A stretch of 64,000 nucleotides of DNA, from NCBI GenBank assembly GCA_032027205.1, contig JAVSMN010000001.1:1674001-1738000 (forward strand). Direction: 5' to 3'. Both the position numbers and the translations under genes were made by a program. The notes beneath the pieces were generated by a model, which worked only from the letters and a program-made list of their open reading frames with translations, ran no database searches and was not told the DNA's origin. Positions 1-9,349 of the stretch are shown in pieces. Numbering within the stretch: position 1 is the stretch's first letter; each line of letters opens with the position of its first letter. This DNA comes from Zeimonas sp032027205. Lineage in GTDB: Bacteria > Pseudomonadota > Gammaproteobacteria > Burkholderiales > Burkholderiaceae_E.

Positions 1-66
1 GGCCGTCGCGCAGCCGGCGAGCAGCACGGCGGCAGCGCACAGCGCGAGCAGGCGCAGCGGGTGCAC
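1..66 (-). CDS. Probable start of an outer-membrane efflux lipoprotein (partial)
   Basis: In the same frame as the MdtC-like protein, a GTG at 66-64 would begin VHPLRLLALCAAAVLLAGC. This is a basic n-region, a hydrophobic core and an LAGC lipobox, followed by ATA at the window edge. RND operons of this type usually end with a NodT/OprM-family outer-membrane channel that is a lipoprotein, which fits. Only about 22 codons are visible. There is no stop codon between this segment and the RND coding sequence, so it could equally be the C-terminal part of a fused protein. Confidence 0.5.
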   Translation of the reverse strand, partial: MHPLRLLALCAAAVLLAGCATA

Positions 67-3000
67 GATGTGCGCGGTCGACGCGGCGCCGGGCGCGCGT
101 CGACGCTGCGTCCAGCGCAGTCGCAGCCGGTCGAGCGCGAGATAGACGACCGGCGTCGTGTACAGCGTGAGCAATTGGCTCACTGCGAGGCCGCCGACGA
201 TCGCGATGCCCAACGGCCTGCGCAACTCGGCGCCGTCTCCGGCGCCCAGCGCCAACGGCACCGCGCCGAGCATCGCTGCCACCGTCGTCATCAGGATCGG
301 ACGAAAGCGCAGACGGCAGGCGCGGTGGATCGCCTCGCGTGGCGACAGCCCGTGCTCGCGCTCGGCGGCCAGCGCGAAGTCGATCAGGATGATCGCGTTC
401 TTCTTGACGATGCCGATCAGCAGCAGCACGCCGATCAGCGCGATGACGCTGAACTCGGTGCCGGTGGCCATCAGCGCGAGCAGCGCGCCGACGCCGGCCG
501 ACGGCAGCGTCGACAGGATCGTGATCGGGTGCACGAGGCTCTCGTAGAGGATGCCGAGCACCAGATAGACGGTGACGAGCGCGGCGAGGATCAGCAGCGG
601 CTGGTTGGCCACCGACTTCTGGAACGCGCTCGCGGTGCCTTCGAAGCCGTGTTGCAGTGTGGACGGCGCGCCGATGCGCGCGATCGCATCCTCGATCGCG
701 TCGGTTGCCTGCGACAGCGAGACCCCCTCGGACAGGCCGAAGGATATCGTCGACGCGACGAATCCGGCGTCGTGGCTGACGCCCAGCGGCGTCGTCGTCG
801 GGCGCCAGCTGGCGAAGGTGGATAACGGCACCGGCTCGCCGGCGGCATTCAGCACGCTCAGCATGCGCAGGTCCTCGGGACTGTCGCGGAACTGCGCGTC
901 GACGTCGAGCACGACGTGGTACTGGTTCAGCGCCTCGTAGATGGTCGATACCTGCCGCTGCCCGTAGGCGTCGTTGAGCAGGTTCGTCACCTGCCGCGTG
1001 CGGATCCCCAGGCGCGCGGCCGCGTCGCGGTCGATGGTCAGCGTGACCTGGCTGCCCTTGTCCTCGGCGTCGGTATCGATGTCGACCAGTTGCGGCAGGC
1101 GGCTCATCGCGTTGCGGATGCGCGGCTCCCACAGCCGCAGCTCGTTCAGGTCGTCGCTCTTCAGCGTGTACTGGTAGGTGGAGCTGCTCTCGCGGCCGCC
1201 GACGCGGATCTCGCTCTGCCCGACCATGTACAGGCGCGCGCCCGGCACCTTCGCCGCCTTGCGCATCCGCGCGATCACCTCGTCGGTGCTCTCGCCGCGC
1301 TGCGCCAGCGGCGTCAGCGAGATGAACATCGAGCCGCCGTTCAGGCGCGAGCCTCCGGTGTAGCCAGTCACGTTGGCAACCGCCGGGTCGCGGCGCACGA
1401 TGTCCATGAACGTGCGCAGCTTTTCCTGCATGGCGCTCGACGAGATGCTCTGGTCGCCGCGCACCGACGCGTAGATGCGGCCGGTGTCCTGCGCGGGAAA
1501 GAAGCCCTTGGGCACGATCGTGTACAGCCAGACGTTCAGCGCGATCGTCGCGGCTAGGACGAGCAGCATCAGCCAGCGATGGTCGAGCGCCCAGCCGACG
1601 CTGCGCGAATAGCCGGCAGCGACGCGCTCGAAGCCGCGGCGAGCGAAGCGCGCGGCACCTGTGTCGCGCTCGCGCGCGCGCACCGAGCCGAGGAGGCGCG
1701 CGCCCAGCATCGGCGTCGTCGTCAGCGAAACGATGAGCGAGATCAGGATCGCCACCGACAGCACGATGCCGAATTCGCGGAAATAGCGTCCGATCAGTCC
1801 GCCCATCGCGAGGATCGGAATGAACACGGCGATCAATGACAGGCTGATCGCCACGACGGTGAACCCGACCTCGCGCACGCCGTGGATCGCCGCCTCGAAG
1901 CGTCCTTCTCCGGCCTCGCGCCGGCGCGCGATGTTCTCGACGACGACGATCGCATCGTCGACGACGAAGCCGGTGGCGATCGTCAACGCCATCAGCGACA
2001 GGTTGTCCAGGCTGTAGCCGGCGAGGTACATCACGCCGAAGGTGCCGATCAGCGACGTCGGTACCGCCACGGCAGGGATCAGCGTGGCGCGCGCGCTGCG
2101 CAGGAACAGGAACATGACCAGCACGACGAGCACGACCGACAGCACCAGCGTGCGCTGCACCTCGCGCAGCGACGCGCGGATCGTCGTCGTGCGGTCCATC
2201 GTGACGACGAGGTCCATCGCCGCCGGCGCAGACGCCTGCAACGACGGCATCAGCTCGTAGATGCGATCGACCGTCGCGATGATGTTGGCAGCCGGCTCGC
2301 GATAGGCGATCAGCAGCACCGACGGGCGTCCGTTGGCGAAACCGGACTGGCGCTCGTCCTCGATCGATTCGCGCACCCACGCGACGTCGGACAGGCGCAC
2401 GGCGGCGCCATTGCGCCAGGCGACGACGAGCGGCCGGTAGTCGTCGGCCAGGCGCGACTGGTCGTTGGCCTCGATCTGCCAGCGCCGCGCGTCGTCGGCC
2501 ACCGCGCCCTTCGGGCGGTTCGCGTTGGCGTCGCCGATCGCCTGGCGCACCGCGTCGAGGCCGATGCCGTAGCGGTCGAGTTGCAGCGGATTCACCGACA
2601 CGCGAACGGCCGGCAGCGAACTGCCGCCGACGACCACCTGTCCGACGCCGGCCACCCGCGAGAGTTTCTGGGCGAGCACGGTAGACGCAACGTCGTAGAT
2701 CTGGCCCTGCGTCATCGAGTCGGAAGTGAGCGCGATGATCAGGATCGGCGCCTCGGCCGGGTTCACCTTGCGATAGGTCGGATTGCGAACCAGCCCCGAC
2801 GGCAACGACGCGCGCGCCGCGTTGATCGCCGCCTGCACGTCGATCGCCGCCGACTCGATGCTGCGATCGAGCTCGAACTGCACTGTGATGCGCGTCTGCC
2901 CCAGCGAGTTGTACGACGTCATCTCGGTGACGCCGGCGATCTTGCCGAGCGAGCGTTCGAGCGGCGTGGCGACGGTGGCCGCCATCGTCTCGGGGTTCGC

Positions 3001-3162
3001 GCCCGGCAGCGACGCCGAGATCGAGATCGTCGGATAGTCCACCTGCGGCAGCGGCGCCACCGGCAGCATCGCCAGCGCAGCCAGGCCGGCGAGCACGACG
3101 GCCAGCGTCAGCAGCGTCGTCGCCACCGGGCGACGCACGAAGGTTTCGAAGAATCCCCTCAT
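1..3162 (-). CDS. mdtC: RND efflux inner-membrane transporter, MdtC-like (3' end at or beyond window edge)
   Basis: Proton-driven multidrug efflux pump of the RND/HAE-1 family, expected to pair with the upstream MdtB-like protein in the inner membrane. The ATG at 3162 gives MRGFFETFVRRPVATTLLTL, a typical RND N-terminus with TM1. The TM4 proton-relay pair lies in VVDDAIVVVEN, at about residues 402-403. The start is 7 bp downstream of the mdtB stop, so the genes are co-transcribed. About 1020 codons, the usual full length of MdtC, are present by position 100. The frame nevertheless stays open to base 1 and runs into a lipoprotein-type signal sequence, so the true C-terminus is unresolved: an in-frame fusion, a frameshift, or an internal start of the next gene. 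Transporter family is certain; drug specificity is unknown. Confidence 0.93.
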   Translation of the reverse strand, partial: MRGFFETFVRRPVATTLLTLAVVLAGLAALAMLPVAPLPQVDYPTISISASLPGANPETMAATVATPLERSLGKIAGVTEMTSYNSLGQTRITVQFELDRSIESAAIDVQAAINAARASLPSGLVRNPTYRKVNPAEAPILIIALTSDSMTQGQIYDVASTVLAQKLSRVAGVGQVVVGGSSLPAVRVSVNPLQLDRYGIGLDAVRQAIGDANANRPKGAVADDARRWQIEANDQSRLADDYRPLVVAWRNGAAVRLSDVAWVRESIEDERQSGFANGRPSVLLIAYREPAANIIATVDRIYELMPSLQASAPAAMDLVVTMDRTTTIRASLREVQRTLVLSVVLVVLVMFLFLRSARATLIPAVAVPTSLIGTFGVMYLAGYSLDNLSLMALTIATGFVVDDAIVVVENIARRREAGEGRFEAAIHGVREVGFTVVAISLSLIAVFIPILAMGGLIGRYFREFGIVLSVAILISLIVSLTTTPMLGARLLGSVRARERDTGAARFARRGFERVAAGYSRSVGWALDHRWLMLLVLAATIALNVWLYTIVPKGFFPAQDTGRIYASVRGDQSISSSAMQEKLRTFMDIVRRDPAVANVTGYTGGSRLNGGSMFISLTPLAQRGESTDEVIARMRKAAKVPGARLYMVGQSEIRVGGRESSSTYQYTLKSDDLNELRLWEPRIRNAMSRLPQLVDIDTDAEDKGSQVTLTIDRDAAARLGIRTRQVTNLLNDAYGQRQVSTIYEALNQYHVVLDVDAQFRDSPEDLRMLSVLNAAGEPVPLSTFASWRPTTTPLGVSHDAGFVASTISFGLSEGVSLSQATDAIEDAIARIGAPSTLQHGFEGTASAFQKSVANQPLLILAALVTVYLVLGILYESLVHPITILSTLPSAGVGALLALMATGTEFSVIALIGVLLLIGIVKKNAIILIDFALAAEREHGLSPREAIHRACRLRFRPILMTTVAAMLGAVPLALGAGDGAELRRPLGIAIVGGLAVSQLLTLYTTPVVYLALDRLRLRWTQRRRAPGAASTAHIVHPLRLLALCAAAVLLAGCATA

Positions 3163-3169
3163 CGGCTCA

Positions 3170-6100
3170 TCAGGCGGCGCGACCGCGGCGCGCGACCCAG
3201 CGCGCCGAGCGGTCGAAGGCGAGGTAGACGACGGGCGTGGTGAACAGCGTGAGCACCTGGCTGAGCAGCAGGCCGCCGACCATCGTGATGCCCAGCGGAT
3301 GGCGAAGCTCCGAGCCCACGCCGGTGCCGAGCATCAGCGGCAGCGCCGACAGCAGCGCAGCGAGCGTCGTCATCAGGATCGGCCGGAAGCGCAGCAGCGC
3401 CGCCTGGTAGATCGCTTCGCGCGGCGGCTTGCCCTCGATGCGCTCGGCGTCGAGCGCGAAGTCGATCATCAGGATCGCGTTCTTCTTCACGATGCCGATC
3501 AGCAGCACGATGCCGATTACGGCAACGATGCCCAGGTCGTTGCCCGACAGCATCAGCGCGAGCAGCGCGCCCACGCCCGCCGACGGCAGCGTCGAGAGGA
3601 TCGTGATCGGGTGCACGTAGCTCTCGTAGAGCACGCCCAGCACGATGTACATCGTGACGAGCGCCGCGAGGATCAGCAGCACGGTGCTGTCGAGCGACGC
3701 CTGGAACGCGAGCGCCGCGCCCTGGAAGCCGGTCTGCACGCTCGCCGGCAGCCCCAGTTCGCGCTCGGCGGCGTGCACCGCTTCGACTGCCTCGCCCAGC
3801 GAGACGCCGGGCGCGAGGTTGAACGAGATCGTCGCCGACGGAAACTGCCCGAGGTGGTGGATCGCCAGCATCGCCGGGCGCTCGACGACGTGCGCGATGC
3901 TCGACAGCGGCACCAGCGTGCCGTCGCGTCCGCTGACGCGGATCGCGGCGATGGCGGCGGGACTCGATGCGTATTGCGGCTCCACTTCGAGCACGACGCG
4001 GTACTGGTTCGCCTGCGTGAAGATCGTCGACACCTGGCGCTGGCCGAACGCGGTGTACAGCGCCTGGTCGATCGTCGTCATCGAAACGCCCAGGCGCGCG
4101 GCGGCGTCGCGGTCGATCTCGACGTACGCCTGCAGGCCGTTGTCCTGCAGGTCGCTGGCAACGTCGGCGAGCTCGGGAAGCGCGCGCAGGCGCTCGAGCA
4201 GGCGCGGAACCCACAGCGCGAGCCGCTGCGGATCGGGCTCTTCCACGGTGAACTGGAACTGCGTGCGCGCCAGGCGATCCTCGATGGTGAGGTCCTGCAC
4301 CGGCTGCAGGTACAGCGTGATGCCCGGCACGTCGGCGGCGCGCTGCTGCAGGCGACGGATCACGCCGACCGCATCGAGGTCGCGCTCGGCGCGCGGCTTC
4401 AGGTCGATCAGCATGCGGCCGGTATTCAGCGTGGGGTTGGCGCCGTCCACGCCGATGAACGACGTCAGGCTCTGCACCGCCGGGTCGCGCAGGATCGCGC
4501 GCGCGAGCTCGCGCTGGCGCTCGGCCATCGCCGAGAAGGAAATCGACTGGCGCGCCTCGGAGATGCCCTGCAGCAGGCCGGTGTCCTGTACCGGGAAGAA
4601 GCCCTTCGGCACCACCAAATACAGCAGCACCGTGAGCACGAGCGTGGCCACCGCGACGAGCAGCGTCGCCGGCTGGTGGTCGAGCACCCACGACAGCCAG
4701 CGACCGTAGCCGGCGACGAGCCGGTCGAACCAGCCGGGGCGGCGAGCCGGCGCGTTGCCTGCGCTGCCGGTCGGGTCGCCACTGGCGCCCGGAGCGCCGC
4801 TGGCGCCTTTGCCGCGTTTGCGGTCGCGCAGCAGCCGTGCGCACATCATCGGCGTGAGCGTCAGCGAGACGAAGGCCGAGATCAGGATCGCCACCGCGAG
4901 CGTGATCGCGAACTCGCGGAACAGCCGCCCGACCACTTCGCGCATGAACAGCAGCGGGATCAGCACCGCGATCAGCGACACCGTCAGCGAGACGATCGTG
5001 AAGGCGATCTGCTTCGATCCCTTCAGCGCCGCCTCGAGCGGCGAGTCGCCTTCCTCGCGAAAGCGCGCGACGTTCTCGATCATCACGATCGCATCGTCGA
5101 CGACGAAGCCGGTGGCGATGGTCAGCGCCATCAGCGTGAGATTGTTCAGCGAGAAGCCGGCGAGGTACATGACGCCGAAGGTGCCGACCAGCGACAGCGG
5201 CACTGCCACCGCCGGGATCACCGTCGCCGGCACGCTGCGCAGGAACAGGAAGATCACCATCACGACCAGCGCGATGGCGAGCATCAGCTCGAACTGCACT
5301 GCATCCACCGATGCGCGGATCGTCACCGTGCGGTCGCTGAGCACGTGCAGCTCGGCGGCGCCGGGCAGCGACGCGCGCAGCGACGGCAGCAGCGCGTGCA
5401 CGCGATCGACCACTTCGATCACGTTCGACCCCGGCTGGCGCTGGATGTTCAGCACGATCGCCGGCTCGTCGTTCGCCCACGCGGCGAGCTGTGAGTTCTC
5501 GGCGCCTTCCTCGATACGCGCGACGTCCGACAGGCGCAACGGCGCGCCGTCGCGATAGGCGACCACGAGCGCGCGGTAGCCTTCGACCGCGCGGATCTGG
5601 TCGTTCGCGTCGATCGTCGCCGAGCGCTGCGGGCCGTCGAAGCTGCCCTTGGCCTGGTTCGAGTTGGCGGCGACGATCGCCGTGCGCACGTCCTCCACCG
5701 ACAGGCCGGCTGCGGCGAGCGCCAGCGGGTCGATGCGCACGCGCATCGCCGGTCGCTGCCCGCCGCTGATCGACACGAGACCGACGCCGGCCAGCTGCGA
5801 GATCTTCTGCGCGATGCGCGTCTCGACGAGGTCCTGCAGGCGCGTGAGCGGAATCGTCTTCGACGTGATCCCCAGCGTGATCACCGGCGCGTCGGCCGGG
5901 TTCACCTTGCTGTAGATCGGCGGGGCGGGCAGGTCGTTGGGCAGCATCGACATCGCCGCGTTGATCGCGGCCTGCACCTGCTGCTCGGCGACGTCCAGCG
6001 CGAGCGCGAGATCGAACTGCAAAGTGACGACCGACGCGCCGCCGGAGCTCGTCGACGACATCTGCTTCAGGCCCGGCATCTGGCCGAACTGCCGCTCGAG

Positions 6101-6298
6101 CGGCGCGGTGACCGACGAGGCCATCACCTCCGGACTCGCGCCCGGGTACAGCGTCGTCACCTGGATCGTCGGGTAGTCGACCTCGGGCAGCGCGGACAGC
6201 GGCAGCATCCGGTAGCCGACCAGCCCGGCGAGCAGGATCGCGACCATCAGCAGCGAGGTCGCGACCGGACGAAGGATGAACGGACGCGAAGGATTCAA
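3170..6298 (-). CDS. mdtB: RND efflux inner-membrane transporter, MdtB-like
   Basis: Inner-membrane RND/HAE-1 drug:proton antiporter of 1042 residues, matching the roughly 1040 of E. coli MdtB. The N-terminus MNPSRPFILRPVATSLL leads into TM1. Two large periplasmic loops follow each half, and the proton-translocating Asp pair is in VVDDAIVMIENV at residues 401-402. A Gly/Ala/Pro-rich stretch near residue 500 sits in the cytoplasmic linker between the two halves. Initiation appears to be TTG at 6298; I saw no in-frame ATG just upstream. The gene lies 31 bp after mdtA and 7 bp before mdtC. MdtB and MdtC homologues usually assemble as a heterotrimer. Confidence 0.95.
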   Translation of the reverse strand: MNPSRPFILRPVATSLLMVAILLAGLVGYRMLPLSALPEVDYPTIQVTTLYPGASPEVMASSVTAPLERQFGQMPGLKQMSSTSSGGASVVTLQFDLALALDVAEQQVQAAINAAMSMLPNDLPAPPIYSKVNPADAPVITLGITSKTIPLTRLQDLVETRIAQKISQLAGVGLVSISGGQRPAMRVRIDPLALAAAGLSVEDVRTAIVAANSNQAKGSFDGPQRSATIDANDQIRAVEGYRALVVAYRDGAPLRLSDVARIEEGAENSQLAAWANDEPAIVLNIQRQPGSNVIEVVDRVHALLPSLRASLPGAAELHVLSDRTVTIRASVDAVQFELMLAIALVVMVIFLFLRSVPATVIPAVAVPLSLVGTFGVMYLAGFSLNNLTLMALTIATGFVVDDAIVMIENVARFREEGDSPLEAALKGSKQIAFTIVSLTVSLIAVLIPLLFMREVVGRLFREFAITLAVAILISAFVSLTLTPMMCARLLRDRKRGKGASGAPGASGDPTGSAGNAPARRPGWFDRLVAGYGRWLSWVLDHQPATLLVAVATLVLTVLLYLVVPKGFFPVQDTGLLQGISEARQSISFSAMAERQRELARAILRDPAVQSLTSFIGVDGANPTLNTGRMLIDLKPRAERDLDAVGVIRRLQQRAADVPGITLYLQPVQDLTIEDRLARTQFQFTVEEPDPQRLALWVPRLLERLRALPELADVASDLQDNGLQAYVEIDRDAAARLGVSMTTIDQALYTAFGQRQVSTIFTQANQYRVVLEVEPQYASSPAAIAAIRVSGRDGTLVPLSSIAHVVERPAMLAIHHLGQFPSATISFNLAPGVSLGEAVEAVHAAERELGLPASVQTGFQGAALAFQASLDSTVLLILAALVTMYIVLGVLYESYVHPITILSTLPSAGVGALLALMLSGNDLGIVAVIGIVLLIGIVKKNAILMIDFALDAERIEGKPPREAIYQAALLRFRPILMTTLAALLSALPLMLGTGVGSELRHPLGITMVGGLLLSQVLTLFTTPVVYLAFDRSARWVARRGRAA

Positions 6299-6329
6299 CT
6301 GCGAGCCGCTCCGGGCGTGGCTGCGCGGC

Positions 6330-7649
6330 TCAGGAGCGCGCGCCCGTCGTTCGGCGTCGCCGCTCGCCCGGCTGCGAGGCCGCGCGCTCGGCCGCTTCCT
6401 TGTCGATCGGTTCGACGCGCGCGCCGTCGCGCAGGTTGTCTACGCCATCGACCACGACGCGTTCGCCCACCGATACGCCTTCGCGCACGACGGTGCGCTG
6501 GCCGTCGGAAGGGCCGAGCGACACCGGGCGCAGCGCGACCGTGTCGCCGCTCTGCACGACGTAGACGTAGGCGCCCGGCGCGCCGCGTTGCACCGCCGCG
6601 CTCGGGACCACGGTGGCGCCTTCGATCGTGTCGATCTGCACGCGCACGTTGACGAACTGGTTCGGGAACAGCGCCATGTCGGCGTTGGCAAACTCCGCCT
6701 TCATCTTCAGCGTGCCGGTGGTCGTGTCGATCTGGTTGTCGAGCGTCGTGAGCCGGCCGCTGGCAAGCACTTCACGCTGGTCGCGATCGAGCGCCTGCAC
6801 CTTCATCTCGCGGCCCGCGCGATAGCGCTCGAGAATCGGCGCGAGGTCCTTCTCGGCGATCGAGAAGGTGGCGCCGATCGGCTGGATCTGCGTGATCGTC
6901 ACGAGCCCGTTCGCGTCGCCGGCGCGCACCAGGTTGCCGGCATCGACCAGGCGCAGGCCGAGCCGGCCGGCGAAGGGCGCGGTGATGCGCGTGTAGCCGA
7001 GTTGCAGCCGCGCGTTGTCCACCTGCGCCTGGTCGGTCTTCAGCGCGCCCTCGTACTGCCGAACGAGCGCGGCCTGCGTGTCGAGCTGCTGCGCGCTCGC
7101 CGCGTCCTGCCGCACCAGCGTGCGGTAGCGTTCGAGGTCGACCTTCGCGTTCTCCAGCAGCGCCCGGTCGCGCGTGAGCTGGCCCTGCGCCTGCGCCAGC
7201 TGCACCTCGAACGGCCGCGGATCGATCTCGGCGAGAAGCTCTCCCGCCTTGACCAGCTGCCCTTCGCGGAAGGCCACGCGCAGCAACTGGCCGTCGACCT
7301 GCGGTCGCACGATCACTGTGCGCAGCGACGTGACCGTGCCGAGCGCATCCCGCACGACCGGCACGTCCTCGCGCGCGGCGGCGACGACGGTGACCGGGAG
7401 CACGCGCGCCGCCTCGGTGCCGCGCGGGCTGCCCGTCGAGCCGCGGCGTGCGCCCGGCGTGCCGGTGGCGGGGGCGGTGACCGGGGATGTCGAATCGGAT
7501 GGCCCTGAGGCTCGCTGCTGCCACCACCACCAGCCGAGCGCGCCGGCCACGAGCAGCGCGAGGACGACGAGCACCGAGGGCCACGCGCGTCGCGCGGGCG
7601 CATCGCGCGAGCGCGGATCCGTCGCGCGATCGTCGGAAGGTTCGGGCAT
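6330..7649 (-). CDS. mdtA: RND efflux periplasmic adaptor, MdtA-like
   Basis: Membrane-fusion (periplasmic adaptor) protein linking the MdtB/MdtC pump to an outer-membrane channel. From the ATG at 7649 it is 439 residues: a short cytoplasmic tail, one TM anchor at about residues 23-42 containing WWWW, a Gly/Pro/Thr linker, then the barrel-sandwich domain (VRPQVDGQLLRVAFREGQLV), an alpha-helical hairpin, the second lipoyl half (ITAPFAGRLGLRLVDAGNLV) and beta-barrel/membrane-proximal domains. The tail is Arg-rich. The frame is open to 7859 but would overlap the divergent gene, so the ATG before the TM anchor is preferred. No convincing Shine-Dalgarno is visible. First gene of the efflux operon. 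Confidence 0.93.
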   Translation of the reverse strand: MPEPSDDRATDPRSRDAPARRAWPSVLVVLALLVAGALGWWWWQQRASGPSDSTSPVTAPATGTPGARRGSTGSPRGTEAARVLPVTVVAAAREDVPVVRDALGTVTSLRTVIVRPQVDGQLLRVAFREGQLVKAGELLAEIDPRPFEVQLAQAQGQLTRDRALLENAKVDLERYRTLVRQDAASAQQLDTQAALVRQYEGALKTDQAQVDNARLQLGYTRITAPFAGRLGLRLVDAGNLVRAGDANGLVTITQIQPIGATFSIAEKDLAPILERYRAGREMKVQALDRDQREVLASGRLTTLDNQIDTTTGTLKMKAEFANADMALFPNQFVNVRVQIDTIEGATVVPSAAVQRGAPGAYVYVVQSGDTVALRPVSLGPSDGQRTVVREGVSVGERVVVDGVDNLRDGARVEPIDKEAAERAASQPGERRRRTTGARS

Positions 7650-7735
7650 CGTGCGGGAGGTGCCGTGCTTCTGCAGCCAGTTCGTCTGCGTGGCAGAATC
7701 CTTGATGGTACGCGTGCCGGCAGCGGAGCGAGACG

Positions 7736-9271
7736 ATGAACCTGGCGCACTGGCTCGAGCGCAGCGCCAACATCTTCGGCGAGCGGCCGGCGCTCGCCTT
7801 CGGCCACGACGTCGTTGCCACCCACGTGCAGTTCGCGCAGTCGGCTGCCCGCGGCGCACAGTGGCTGGCCGAGCAGGGATTGCAGCCCGGCGACCGCGTC
7901 GGCCTGTTCCTCGGCAACCACCCCGACTACCTGCGCCTGCTGTGGAGCGTCTGGTGGGCCGGGCTGGTTGCGGTGCCGATCAACGCCCGACTGCACGGCA
8001 GCGAAGCGGCGTTCATGCTGTCCGACTGCGCGGCCACGCTGTGCTTCGTCGATCGCAGCCACGCCGACGCGCTGGCCGGCTTCGTTGCCGGCGCGTGCCG
8101 TGTCATCGACGAGCACGGCTTCCTCGACGACCGCTCGCTGGCGCAGGCGCCGGTTGCGGCGCGCGGCGAGGACGACGATGCGTGGCTGTTCTACACCAGC
8201 GGCACCACCGGCAAGCCGAAGGGCGTGCGCCTGAGTGCGCGCAACCTGCGCTGGGCGACGATGGGCTATCTCGCCGAAGTGCAGGCGGTCGCGCCCGGCG
8301 ACTGCTGCCTGCACCCGGCGCCGCTGTCGCACGGCTCGGGCATCTATCACCTGCCCTACGTGCTGCGCGGCGGCGTCAACGTGGTGCCGGCCTCGGGCGG
8401 CTTCGACGGTGCCGAGATCGCAGCGCTCGCCGCGCACTGGCGCAATGCGTCGTTCTTCGCGGCGCCGACGATGGTGCGCCGTCTCGTCGACTGGGCGCGC
8501 CGGCAGCCGGTGCCCGTGGCCGGGCTCGCCACGGTCGTCTGCGGCGGCGGCCCGATGTACCTGGCCGACGTGCTCGACGCGCGCGAAGTGCTCGGCCCGC
8601 ATCTGGCGCAGATCTACGGACAGGGCGAGAGCCCGATGACGATCACCGTGCTGCCGAAGCACGTGATCGAAGACCGCGCGCAGCCGCGCTGGATCGAGCG
8701 GCTGGCATCGGTGGGCTACGCGCAGCCGATGGTGGAGGTCGCGATCCACGCCGACGACGGCACGCCGTTGGCGGTCGGTGAACCGGGTGAGGTCTGTGTG
8801 CGCGGGGAAGTGGTGATGAAGGGCTACTGGGAGCAGCCGCACGCCACCGCCGAGACGATACGCGACGGTTGGCTGCGCACCGGCGACATCGGTCGCCTGG
8901 ACGACGACGGATTCCTCACGCTGCTCGATCGCAGCCGCGACCTCATCATCAGCGGCGGCACCAACATCTATCCGCGCGAGGTCGAGGAGGCGTTGCTGCG
9001 ACATCCGAACGTCGCGGAGGCCAGCGTCATCGGCGTACCGCACGCCGAATGGGGCGAGACGGTGGTGGCGTGGGTGGTGCTGAGCGCGCCGGTCAGCGAA
9101 GCCGAACTCGATGCGCATTGCCTGGACAGCATCGCGCGCTTCAAGCGGCCGCGTCGCTACCGCTTCATCGAGTCGCTGCCGAAGAACAACTACGGCAAGG
9201 TGCTGAAGACCGAGTTGCGCGAACGCGAAGCGGAGCTGGTTGCCGCGGAGGGGACGCACGCCGCGGGGTGA
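7736..9271 (+). CDS. AMP-forming acyl-CoA synthetase / ligase
   Basis: ANL-superfamily adenylate-forming enzyme of 511 residues that activates a carboxylic acid to its acyl-CoA via an acyl-AMP. Visible motifs are the P-loop YTSGTTGKPKG at residues 153-163, YGQGESPMT (A5), the TGD plus RSRDLIISGGTNIYPREVEE region (A7/A8 hinge) and the C-terminal catalytic lysine in NNYGKVLKTE. It is divergent from mdtA across 86 bp and has a GGAG-like ribosome site before the ATG. No pathway partners adjoin it, so the substrate (fatty or aromatic acid) cannot be assigned. Class is certain. Confidence 0.9.
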   Translation: MNLAHWLERSANIFGERPALAFGHDVVATHVQFAQSAARGAQWLAEQGLQPGDRVGLFLGNHPDYLRLLWSVWWAGLVAVPINARLHGSEAAFMLSDCAATLCFVDRSHADALAGFVAGACRVIDEHGFLDDRSLAQAPVAARGEDDDAWLFYTSGTTGKPKGVRLSARNLRWATMGYLAEVQAVAPGDCCLHPAPLSHGSGIYHLPYVLRGGVNVVPASGGFDGAEIAALAAHWRNASFFAAPTMVRRLVDWARRQPVPVAGLATVVCGGGPMYLADVLDAREVLGPHLAQIYGQGESPMTITVLPKHVIEDRAQPRWIERLASVGYAQPMVEVAIHADDGTPLAVGEPGEVCVRGEVVMKGYWEQPHATAETIRDGWLRTGDIGRLDDDGFLTLLDRSRDLIISGGTNIYPREVEEALLRHPNVAEASVIGVPHAEWGETVVAWVVLSAPVSEAELDAHCLDSIARFKRPRRYRFIESLPKNNYGKVLKTELREREAELVAAEGTHAAG

Positions 9272-9349
9272 GGTAGCGTCCGCGGGCAGGCGGCCAGGCT
9301 GCCGCGCGCGCCTGCCGGTGCCGTTCCTGGCACCTGCCGGCCTCGACGG
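9272..9349. other. Convergent intergenic region with two short hairpins
   Basis: The synthetase and the dienelactone hydrolase converge here. Inverted repeats are visible at 9285-9292/9309-9316 (8-bp arms, 16-nt loop) and at 9317-9322/9329-9334 (GGTGCC/GGCACC, 6-nt loop). Neither is followed by a T-run, so a shared terminator role is possible but weakly supported. Confidence 0.3.

Noticed and set aside
3299..5494. Long plus-strand open frame opposite mdtB
   Set aside because: Composition is Arg/His/Gln/Asp-rich without motifs, while the minus strand encodes a full RND transporter.
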